The translations under genes and the position numbers were made by a program. Positions 1 to 5,171 of a stretch of DNA of 5,267 bases are shown here, in pieces (position 1 is the first letter of the stretch; each line of letters opens with the position of its first letter). The notes below the pieces were generated by a model. The model did not search any database and was not told the DNA's origin. It saw nothing but the letters and a program-made list of their open reading frames with translations. Location of the stretch: the NCBI GenBank assembly GCA_021204735.1, contig JAJPYV010000065.1, forward strand, positions 1-5,267. Reading direction: 5' to 3'. This DNA is from Prevotella sp. GTDB lineage: Bacteria; Bacteroidota; Bacteroidia; Bacteroidales; Bacteroidaceae.

Positions 1-763
1 ATGTTATATTCCAACCCTTATCCCAACCTTCTTTTATGAAAGAAGATGGGTCTTCAGACGCATTTATATGTATCGATTCTTGTGTAGCTGCACTTATGGG
101 TGATTTAGACATCACACAGAAAAATTCTTTCGAGCCATCATATTCACAGGCAGTAATCCGATAGCCTTGATCAAAATAATTCTTTATCTTTGCTACAATA
201 TCCGTAGCGGAATTTGCCCACATATAAGCTTGTTGTGTAAATGGTGCGCCTTTACTCATCACTACAGTCCAGAGATTATTCCTACATGCAATGCTTGTTA
301 TATAATAATTCATATCCCAATATTTTTTAATCCAATCTTTGAGGGTAGACCATGGTGCGGCACATATTTGTTGATCTGTGTAACCTGTATTATAAGAGGT
401 TACAACAAACCAGTTGGATTCGCTTGTAGCCAAAGTTGTAATCATATAACCCTTATCTCTTTGTTCATGGATATAAGTATCAGGCCAGGAAGAAACATAC
501 TTGTATGACTGATTAGTCCACTTTACACCCTTATTCATAGCAAAAAACCAACCATGAGAGGTATATGCTGCTGACGTGATATACTTATCCTCATTCCAGT
601 ATTTCTCTATCGTTGCCTCATCCAACTGATTGCCTGTTCCCGTATAACGCCATGTCTGATTAGAATAACTTGTCATTGATGTTATGACAACAGTAGTTGT
701 TTGGGGCAAAACATGTATAGTGAATAATACGAATAATAAAATTATAAAAATTTTCTTAGGCAT
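1..763 (-). CDS. Secreted repeat protein of the plant MUT9-like-kinase C-terminal repeat family (DUF7477-like), 3' end outside window
   Basis: The reading frame opens at an ATG (761-763) and stays open to the window edge, giving 254 codons. Residues 1-21 look like a Sec signal peptide: Lys at 3-4, a hydrophobic stretch over 5-20, and likely cleavage near Gln21. From about residue 49 the protein consists of tandem ~47-residue units. Each has an [I]xxYW/F-[DN]-x-G-Y-x-I-T core, a central W/F-x-V-V-M-S-K-G strand, then [FY]-T-x-Q-x-Y. The third unit (about 141-187) is the cleanest, with VVMSKGAPFTQQAY. I recognise this pattern from the C-terminal region of plant MUT9-like/photoregulatory casein-kinase-1-type kinases, where an MSKGxxYTQQxY motif occurs; the name DUF7477 is from memory. 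The molecular function is unknown to me. The unit resembles a beta-repeat scaffold, so binding is more likely than catalysis. It follows the caspase gene by 119 bases on the same strand and both proteins appear exported. Confidence 0.88.
   Translation of the reverse strand, partial: MPKKIFIILLFVLFTIHVLPQTTTVVITSMTSYSNQTWRYTGTGNQLDEATIEKYWNEDKYITSAAYTSHGWFFAMNKGVKWTNQSYKYVSSWPDTYIHEQRDKGYMITTLATSESNWFVVTSYNTGYTDQQICAAPWSTLKDWIKKYWDMNYYITSIACRNNLWTVVMSKGAPFTQQAYMWANSATDIVAKIKNYFDQGYRITACEYDGSKEFFCVMSKSPISAATQESIHINASEDPSSFIKEGWDKGWNIT
2..619 (-). repeat. Tandem protein-level repeats (four full units, part of a fifth) in the DUF7477-like gene
   Basis: The Ile-Thr of the GYxIT core recurs at residues 62-63, 108-109, 155-156, 203-204 and 253-254, so the unit length is 46 to 50 residues (138-150 bases). 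Units start near residues 49, 97, 141, 189 and 241. The units have diverged at the DNA level, so this is an old repeat rather than a recent duplication. The fifth unit is cut by the window edge. Confidence 0.8.
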
Positions 764-882
764 AACAATTATATATATGAATAATAAAATAATAATAATG
801 ATAAAAAAACAATATGTTTATAAAGTGTCATTTCCATAATAATCAGCATATTTGTATATACCGTTATCTTAAAAAGGGGAAA
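764..882. other. AT-rich spacer between caspase and repeat-protein genes
   Basis: These 119 bases contain an (AAT)n-like low-complexity tract around 779-799 and a run of seven A on the plus strand at 803-809. Read on the coding (minus) strand, an imperfect inverted repeat pairs 847-855 with 809-816 (one bulged base, 30-base loop) and is followed by the T run. This could be a weak terminator but the stem has almost no GC. I found no good match to the Bacteroidota -7 element (TAnnTTTG) with a correctly spaced -33 box, so it is open whether the repeat-protein gene is co-transcribed with the caspase. Confidence 0.4.
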
Positions 883-1611
883 TTACCACGTTATTATTGG
901 CATATTATCGGGGAATTGGCCCCACATTACCGGATGTTGTTTGTCATTAGACAATAGTTTTACGTTTTTGCTGACATACGAAAATAATTCCTTCGCAGTA
1001 ATAGTTCTATTCCTGTCTGCGTCAGCCTTTCCACTCAAACCATCTTTAAGACACGTGGTGAAATAACCATTGTCCATACTTTTTAATTCGATAGATGTTT
1101 CATCATCCCTTGAAGACAAAAACAACATCACGGTAGAATTCTTGTGTTCAGCTTTCTGAGCCCGTTTTCCTTGTCTCATTTGTCCTGAAAAACAAGCATC
1201 TGCAAAAATCATCTTGTTCTTGCATTTGCTTGACGCCATAGCTTCACGTATGGTACTGTAAGGCAGCATAGCATCGTATGCCACAAAACCTCCTTTATAT
1301 CCATGACCACTAAAGAAGAAGATTATAACGTCATCTGTACTTGCATGGTCAAAACGAGCGTGCAATTCAGAAATAATAGCTGATTTTGTAGCCTTTGCAT
1401 CCAACAAGATAGATGTACTAGCATTTCCATTCTTGTCAATAAGGCTTTTTATTGTTGCCGCATCTTTGGCTGGCAACAGAAGTTTGTTTGCTGTCTGGGG
1501 ATAATCGCTAATGCCTACCGCCACAAGAATTACTTTCGCACCAATTGCTTGTGGCAGTAGGATAACGCATATAAAAAAGATCAAAGAAACTTTCTGAAAA
1601 TGCCTTTTCAT
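883..1611 (-). CDS. Secreted caspase-family (peptidase C14, metacaspase-like) cysteine protease
   Basis: This 242-residue protein has a caspase p20-type fold. After a signal peptide (basic residues 2-7, hydrophobic core about 8-21, likely cleavage after Ala25 in AIGA), the first strand reads KVILVAVGISDYP. The catalytic His is His103 in FFFSGHG and the catalytic Cys is Cys140 in FADACFSG, so the dyad is intact. The C-terminal part has the usual G-Y-F-T-T-x-L-x-x-G-L-x-G segment (182-194). It is followed at 197-208 by a loop that fits the 12-residue EF-hand pattern (Asp197, Asp199, Asn201, Thr203, Thr205, Glu208). Related metacaspases cleave after Lys or Arg and are often calcium-activated; both are inferences here. 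The length is that of a bare protease domain, with no TPR, CHAT or fused effector domain. The start is nine bases after the stop of the acidic protein, which indicates one operon. No Cys follows the cleavage site, so it is not a lipoprotein. Confidence 0.94.
   Translation of the reverse strand: MKRHFQKVSLIFFICVILLPQAIGAKVILVAVGISDYPQTANKLLLPAKDAATIKSLIDKNGNASTSILLDAKATKSAIISELHARFDHASTDDVIIFFFSGHGYKGGFVAYDAMLPYSTIREAMASSKCKNKMIFADACFSGQMRQGKRAQKAEHKNSTVMLFLSSRDDETSIELKSMDNGYFTTCLKDGLSGKADADRNRTITAKELFSYVSKNVKLLSNDKQHPVMWGQFPDNMPIITW
988..1023 (-). other. EF-hand-like calcium loop in the caspase
   Basis: Residues 197-208 read DADRNRTITAKE. They place Asp, Asp, Asn, Thr, Thr and Glu at EF-hand positions 1, 3, 5, 7, 9 and 12, with Ile at position 8. 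Position 6 is Arg instead of the usual Gly, so binding is plausible but not assured. Confidence 0.55.
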
Positions 1612-1620
1612 AAAAACACA

Positions 1621-2466
1621 TTATGCAAGATCTACGGGGTCTGCGTCGTTGACATAGTCTGGCAGGTCTTCATTGCTTGCATAGTACTCGTCTACCGCAG
1701 CCTGAGGACTTTCTGCCTGTGCGATTTGTTCAAAATCAGAAACATGGATATGTTCACTCGATATATCCACCATTTCATCATCATCGATTTTTCCATTAGC
1801 ATTAACGTCAGACATCATAATCTCAAATTCATCATCCTCACCATCAACGTCAACAAAATATACAGCCTGACCACTAACGCTGGCTACACCGACTATTGAA
1901 TCTTGTTCGCCATCATTATCGACATCCACATGCTCCACACCTAAAATTTTGAAATCATCAGTATCATCTTCCTGTGGCTTAGCCGGCTCGACAGTGTCAT
2001 TTGTCGTATCATGACTACTACTTACATGGGTAGTGTTATTGGCGTAAGAATGAGGAGCATGAGAAGAACCTGTTGAGAACTGGTACTGCTGTGTTTCCGA
2101 CATACTGTTCCACTCATTTGCATAATAAGTACCATACACATTACCATGCCATACAAAATAGCCTCCTGCGCCGATTTCATCCCTTGCAGCTGCGAATGCT
2201 TCACCAAAGGACATGTCATCGTTAACACTTGTAGCCACCTCTCCGTTGTTAGGGATATAAGGAGTAGGACCTGTTGCTTGAGGAGCTTGCTCCTGTGTAT
2301 CTTGAGTCTCATCAGGATTATCCTCAGCATTTAACTCATCTTCATTCTCTACGTTCTGGTCATTAAGATTTCCTGCGAACATTGTTCCTGCTGTTCCCAA
2401 CAAAATACCAGAAACTCCACCGATTGTTACCTCTCTCCATTTGAGAGTTTTTTCTTTGTCTGCCAT
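1621..2466 (-). CDS. Acidic single-span membrane protein with glycine zipper and calcium-loop-like motifs; function unknown
   Basis: I can describe this 281-residue protein but not assign a function. A basic N-terminus (Lys4, Lys6, Lys9, Arg11) precedes one likely membrane segment at about 13-34, rich in Gly with a four-residue spacing. A long acidic, Pro/Gln-rich linker (35-80) follows. A compact segment at 84-122 (SFGEAFAAAR, GGYFVWHG, YGTYYANEW) looks like a small conserved domain. I have an impression of similar segments in other Bacteroidota proteins but cannot name a family. A Ser/Thr/His-rich linker (131-160) leads to an acidic domain at 172-245. That domain has Asp-rich loops at 181-189 (DVDNDGEQD), 206-212 (DVDGEDD) and a canonical EF-hand loop at 220-231. 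The positive-inside rule predicts an extracytoplasmic C-terminus, where it could meet the secreted caspase encoded nine bases downstream. The start follows an A/T-rich leader behind a good promoter. Confidence 0.9.
   Translation of the reverse strand: MADKEKTLKWREVTIGGVSGILLGTAGTMFAGNLNDQNVENEDELNAEDNPDETQDTQEQAPQATGPTPYIPNNGEVATSVNDDMSFGEAFAAARDEIGAGGYFVWHGNVYGTYYANEWNSMSETQQYQFSTGSSHAPHSYANNTTHVSSSHDTTNDTVEPAKPQEDDTDDFKILGVEHVDVDNDGEQDSIVGVASVSGQAVYFVDVDGEDDEFEIMMSDVNANGKIDDDEMVDISSEHIHVSDFEQIAQAESPQAAVDEYYASNEDLPDYVNDADPVDLA
1774..1809 (-). other. EF-hand loop in the acidic membrane protein
   Basis: Residues 220-231 read DVNANGKIDDDE. Asp220, Asn222, Asn224, Gly225, Ile227, Asp228 and Glu231 occupy EF-hand positions 1, 3, 5, 6, 8, 9 and 12. 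A second Asp-rich loop at residues 181-189 lies about 40 residues upstream, so two calcium sites are possible. Confidence 0.65.
2371..2421 (-). other. Glycine-zipper membrane segment in the acidic protein
   Basis: Within the predicted transmembrane helix, Gly16, Gly20, Gly24 and Gly32 fall on one face at four-residue spacing, with the small residue Thr28 filling the remaining position. GxxxGxxxG patterns are known to drive tight helix packing and homo-oligomerisation in membranes. Confidence 0.55.
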
Positions 2467-2501
2467 AATATTTAATTTTTAATTGTTGTTGATTTCGAGA
2501 A

Positions 2502-2532
2502 CAAAATTAATGGTTAAAACATCACTTTGAAA
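2502..2532 (-). promoter_or_regulatory. Bacteroidota-type promoter for the acidic protein-caspase operon
   Basis: On the minus strand, positions 2509-2502 read TAATTTTG, an exact match to the Bacteroidota -7 consensus TAnnTTTG. Nineteen bases upstream, 2532-2529 read TTTC, three of four bases of the -33 TTTG box, and 19 bases is within the usual spacing. Transcription would start near 2495, leaving a short A/T-rich leader before the ATG at 2466. This separates the downstream block from the FHA/LytTR genes. Confidence 0.55.
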
Positions 2533-2557
2533 ATATTACAAACGATATTAGATGAAA

Positions 2558-2591
2558 TATAGGGATTAATCAATGAAATACTTTCCCTATA
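2558..2591 (-). terminator. Possible weak terminator or inverted repeat after the membrane FHA gene
   Basis: Two perfect 8-base arms (TATAGGGA and TCCCTATA) at 2584-2591 and 2558-2565 flank an 18-base loop. The repeat begins one base after the stop codon of the FHA gene. On the minus strand it is followed by TTTC, not a long T run, so termination would be inefficient. It could equally be a protein-binding palindrome upstream of the next promoter. Confidence 0.35.
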
Positions 2592-2592
2592 A

Positions 2593-3321
2593 TCAAGATA
2601 CATATTTACACTGGCACTTAGAACATTGTTTTTGCCCTTCGATATCCTCATAAGGACGATTTCCCATGAAACTCCCGCACTTAGGACATACATAATCATC
2701 CCTAAAATTTTCCTCCAATTCACGTTTCTTCATAACAAATGAATCGTCTACCTTTCCTCCTTTTATATAGAAATAAATGCCTAATCCCAACGCCCCCACA
2801 ACAAGCACAACTCTAAGTGCCACAGGGATAGGAATTGATGGTATTACCGAAGGGATGATGACACATAGCATGGAAAGCTGTGACAAGATACCCTGCAACT
2901 TCTGTTGGTTCTGCTTTTTTTGCTGTTCTATTTGTAATTTGAGCATTGCCTTGTCGTATTTCTCCCACACACGCTTAAGGTGTTTTATTGAATAGGGCCG
3001 TTCATAACCAATGACTTTCAGTATTTTCTTCACACTGATTCTATACTGGTCATAGCCCAACTCTACGATACTGTTTTCATCTACGTTCTGAACGTCAACA
3101 GCCTCACCATTTACATAGGTGACGTTTTCGGAAACAAGGTTCTGGATTTTCATTTTTCCGCTCGTTCCTATGATTAGCGAACAATGGCCTTTTTTTTCCT
3201 TAGGTTTACACCTGCTTACTGAAAGAGGAACATCTTGAACATCCACGATATACCCTTTGCCATTATAAACAATAGCTAATCTCGATGTCTTTTCATCCCT
3301 ACCAATTAAAATTTCTATCAT
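2593..3321 (-). CDS. Membrane-anchored FHA-domain protein with C-terminal zinc ribbon
   Basis: The 242-residue protein starts with a divergent FHA (phosphothreonine-binding) domain, residues 1-98: Gly7-Arg8, Ser36-Arg37, His46, and an NLVSENVTYVNG strand pair at 61-72 that is the hallmark of the FHA fold. About eight residues separate the Ser-Arg pair from the His, whereas they are usually almost adjacent, so the ligand loop is altered. A charged, Gln/Lys-rich helix (about 113-145) probably forms a coiled coil. Two hydrophobic segments (149-163 and 167-187) form a membrane hairpin, which keeps both ends in the cytoplasm. A zinc ribbon closes the protein with Cys212/Cys215 and Cys233/Cys236 (Cys238 is also nearby). 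Its ATG overlaps the LytTR stop codon (ATGA), so translation is probably coupled. It likely docks a phosphorylated partner at the inner membrane; the partner is not identified. Confidence 0.87.
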   Translation of the reverse strand: MIEILIGRDEKTSRLAIVYNGKGYIVDVQDVPLSVSRCKPKEKKGHCSLIIGTSGKMKIQNLVSENVTYVNGEAVDVQNVDENSIVELGYDQYRISVKKILKVIGYERPYSIKHLKRVWEKYDKAMLKLQIEQQKKQNQQKLQGILSQLSMLCVIIPSVIPSIPIPVALRVVLVVGALGLGIYFYIKGGKVDDSFVMKKRELEENFRDDYVCPKCGSFMGNRPYEDIEGQKQCSKCQCKYVS

Positions 3322-3698
3322 TTTTTAGATACTATTTCGATTAGAACAGATTTCAACGTTTTCAGTGCTTCCTTGGAAATATCCAATTGATAAGCGAAAG
3401 AGTGATCATCACTAAGAATCAGTTTTTGTCTGACGGTATTGATAGAACGGATATAACCAAGGTTGATGATATGTTTCTTTCCTACCCTGGCGAAATTGTT
3501 GGCTTGATTTTTTAGTTTCTCACTCAACACTTCCTGCATTCTACCAAGAGTCATGCAAACCACACTTTTCAATTTATTTGCAGTAACTATATTTGTGTAA
3601 TTACCTTCGGCTTCCAAATAAACCAACTGAGAGATATCAATCCTCAACAATTCATCCCTTGAATTAAGGAAGAGATATTCAGTAGAAATTTTGACCAT
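3318..3698 (-). CDS. Stand-alone LytTR-type DNA-binding transcriptional regulator
   Basis: At 126 residues this is little more than one LytTR domain (family of LytR, AgrA and AlgR). Recognisable parts are the first strands leading to LVYLEAEGNYTNI (25-37), the middle segment around MTLGRM (49-54), FARVGKKHIINLGYI (69-83) and the closing IRSINTVRQKLILSD strands. LytTR domains bind DNA through inserted beta-strand loops. There is no N-terminal receiver domain and no membrane segment, so it is not a classical two-component regulator. Activity may instead be set by partners such as the two flanking FHA proteins. It is separated by one base from the upstream FHA stop codon and overlaps the downstream FHA gene by four. 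The most economical target is the promoter at 2502-2532. Confidence 0.95.
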   Translation of the reverse strand: MVKISTEYLFLNSRDELLRIDISQLVYLEAEGNYTNIVTANKLKSVVCMTLGRMQEVLSEKLKNQANNFARVGKKHIINLGYIRSINTVRQKLILSDDHSFAYQLDISKEALKTLKSVLIEIVSKK

Positions 3699-3699
3699 A

Positions 3700-4386
3700 T
3701 TATTTATTGTTAAAATTTAATTTTGAATTACCCAGTTTTATCACATCTCCAAATTCAAGGGATATCTCCTCACCCTCTTTTATCCTTCTATCATTAACAC
3801 GTACCGCATTAGTGGCATTAACCACCTTCATCTTGTAATCAAAACCGTAATCATCTGCCTCAATATTTATGACCAACGACTGTCTGCTAATAGTGTTGTC
3901 TCCCTTTAATGAGATGTCTGAAGGCATATCTTCATCATACCGGCCCACCGTTGTCTTTCCCTCTGACAAACGGTATTTTTCTTTCACCAATCCCATAAAC
4001 TTGATATGGGTTAGATACACCTTTTCCTTAAGACGCTTTCTTCTACGTAGATGGACAGGTTTTTCTCTTTCCTCTTCATAATCCCAGTCCACAGAAGAAT
4101 TGCGAGGCGTCTGGTGGATATTCTTGTTCCTGACATAGACGGTATCTTTTTTGACCTTTGACGGTTCTTCTTTTATTTCCCCTGTCTTAGCCTCCCCCTT
4201 AACATCGACTATAACAGCCTTATAACTTTGAGGATTAGTAGAAATATCAAAATCCACATGTATCTTCTTTTTACATTGAGGACACGAAAAATCAATTGCT
4301 TGTCTATTCAGTTTTTTCTGAAAGTTAATGGAAGCGTTACATTTTGGATTTGGACATTTCACACTCATAGTGATTTTTTCGTTCAT
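3700..4386 (-). CDS. Soluble zinc-ribbon and FHA-domain protein
   Basis: This 228-residue protein has no membrane segment. An N-terminal zinc ribbon uses Cys11/Cys16 (CPNPKC) and Cys35/Cys38 (CPQC). A basic and acidic linker (50-122) contains a notable Arg/Lys cluster at 113-122. The FHA domain occupies about 124-226: TTVGRYDE (145-152) with the conserved Gly148-Arg149, SDISL (156-160), TISRQS (165-170), VVNATNAVRVND (188-199) and a C-terminal EFGDVIKLG (211-219). The core Gly-Arg and Ser-Arg residues that contact phosphothreonine are present, but the His normally after Ser-Arg-x is Ser170. FHA proteins read phosphothreonine made by Ser/Thr kinases, none of which is in this window. The start at the first ATG leaves 11 bases after tatC; Met7 is a possible alternative. 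The order ribbon-FHA mirrors the FHA-ribbon order of the protein two genes downstream. Confidence 0.9.
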   Translation of the reverse strand: MNEKITMSVKCPNPKCNASINFQKKLNRQAIDFSCPQCKKKIHVDFDISTNPQSYKAVIVDVKGEAKTGEIKEEPSKVKKDTVYVRNKNIHQTPRNSSVDWDYEEEREKPVHLRRRKRLKEKVYLTHIKFMGLVKEKYRLSEGKTTVGRYDEDMPSDISLKGDNTISRQSLVINIEADDYGFDYKMKVVNATNAVRVNDRRIKEGEEISLEFGDVIKLGNSKLNFNNK

Positions 4387-4397
4387 TGCGCAAAACT

Positions 4398-5171
4398 TTA
4401 AGTTGTTTGTTTTACAATTCTGACACTTAGCTCATACAGCAAATAAAGGGGTAAGGAAACTATTACCATACTTATAATGTCAGGGGGTGTGATAATAGCA
4501 CTCACAAACATTATCAACACAAATGCGTATTTTCGATATTTACTCATAATCATGCTGTTGATTAATCCCAGTTTCCCCAACATATAGCATACCACAGGAA
4601 GTTCAAACACCAATCCCATTATCAATGTCAATGTTATGAACAATGATATATAAGAACTTATTGTCGGCATTGCGGTAACGGATGGAGATATATTGTATGT
4701 AACAAGAAAGCGGCACGACAGAGGGAAAAGTAAAAAGTAAGAAACCAATAATCCGATAATAAACAAAAAATACATTGAATACATTATCAGTTTGGCATAC
4801 TTTTTCTCGTTTTCGTATAGTGCTGGTGCTATGTATTTCATAATTTCATATAGAATATATGGCGAGGCAAAAAGGAGTCCCATATAAATCGACAACGACA
4901 TGTGTATCATAAACTGACTTGAGATATCGGTTGCGATAAGAGAAATATCCTCATTGAATAGATTTACAGAACCTGTTATTGCATATACTATCTTTCTGAT
5001 TACCCTGAAAGTGAGGAAGTCAGAATCACATGGAGCAAAAACAACAGAGAACAGCGTTTCCTTGAAACAGAACAGAAATACAGCAATCACAACTACTGCG
5101 ATTATAATTCTGAACAACATTCTTCTTAGAACTTCAAGATGTTCCCCGAAAGTCTGATCTGATTCATTCAC
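4398..5171 (-). CDS. tatC: Sec-independent (twin-arginine) protein translocase subunit TatC
   Basis: TatC is the multispanning receptor of the Tat system, which binds twin-arginine signal peptides and exports folded proteins across the inner membrane. The 257-residue length is typical. The N-terminal signature FGEHLEVLRRMLFR (8-21) matches the family's F-x-x-H-L-x-E-L-R region. The conserved cytoplasmic/periplasmic segment YEIMKYIAPALYENEKK (108-124), FELPV (189-193) and the SAIITPPDI region (224-232) are present. Hydrophobic stretches fit six transmembrane helices (about 19-36, 88-110, 128-150, 174-197, 214-227, 232-248). The start is a GTG at 5169-5171. The nearby ATG at 5165-5167 is in another frame, and a stop codon lies two codons upstream of the GTG. 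The GTG overlaps the stop codon of the preceding tatA-like gene by four bases, indicating translational coupling. Confidence 0.96.
   Translation of the reverse strand: MNESDQTFGEHLEVLRRMLFRIIIAVVVIAVFLFCFKETLFSVVFAPCDSDFLTFRVIRKIVYAITGSVNLFNEDISLIATDISSQFMIHMSLSIYMGLLFASPYILYEIMKYIAPALYENEKKYAKLIMYSMYFLFIIGLLVSYFLLFPLSCRFLVTYNISPSVTAMPTISSYISLFITLTLIMGLVFELPVVCYMLGKLGLINSMIMSKYRKYAFVLIMFVSAIITPPDIISMVIVSLPLYLLYELSVRIVKQTT

Noticed and set aside
167..508. Open frame of 113 codons on the plus strand
   Set aside because: It is antisense to the repeat-protein gene, has an unusual Cys/His/Ile-rich composition, and shows no family resemblance, whereas the minus frame has a signal peptide and clear repeats.
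764..778. TATAATTG directly before the repeat-protein ATG as a -7 promoter element
   Set aside because: It differs from TAnnTTTG at one position, has no TTTG box 19-21 bases upstream, and would give an almost leaderless transcript.
803..855. Imperfect inverted repeat followed by a T run (minus strand) after the caspase gene
   Set aside because: The stem is almost wholly A/T with a 30-base loop and a bulge, so it is too weak to call as a terminator; noted only in the spacer entry.
883..1611. Tat (twin-arginine) signal peptide on the caspase
   Set aside because: The N-terminus has KR and single basic residues but no RRxFLK-type motif; it reads as a normal Sec signal peptide.
1600..1899. Plus-strand open frame of 99 codons opposite the acidic protein
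   Set aside because: The composition is the complement of an Asp/Glu-rich coding sequence and it lacks a plausible promoter or family.
1621..2466. Bacterial gasdermin as the caspase partner
   Set aside because: The acidic protein has an N-terminal membrane helix, low-complexity linkers and Asp-rich loops, not the large N-terminal pore-forming beta domain of gasdermins.
2514..2723. Short minus-strand frame spanning the end of the membrane FHA gene and the intergenic region
   Set aside because: It overlaps the zinc-ribbon coding region in another frame; the Cys pairs in the longer frame show that frame is the real one.
5165..5167. ATG as the tatC start codon
   Set aside because: It is out of frame with the TatC reading frame; the in-frame GTG at 5169-5171 is the only start that keeps the conserved N-terminus.
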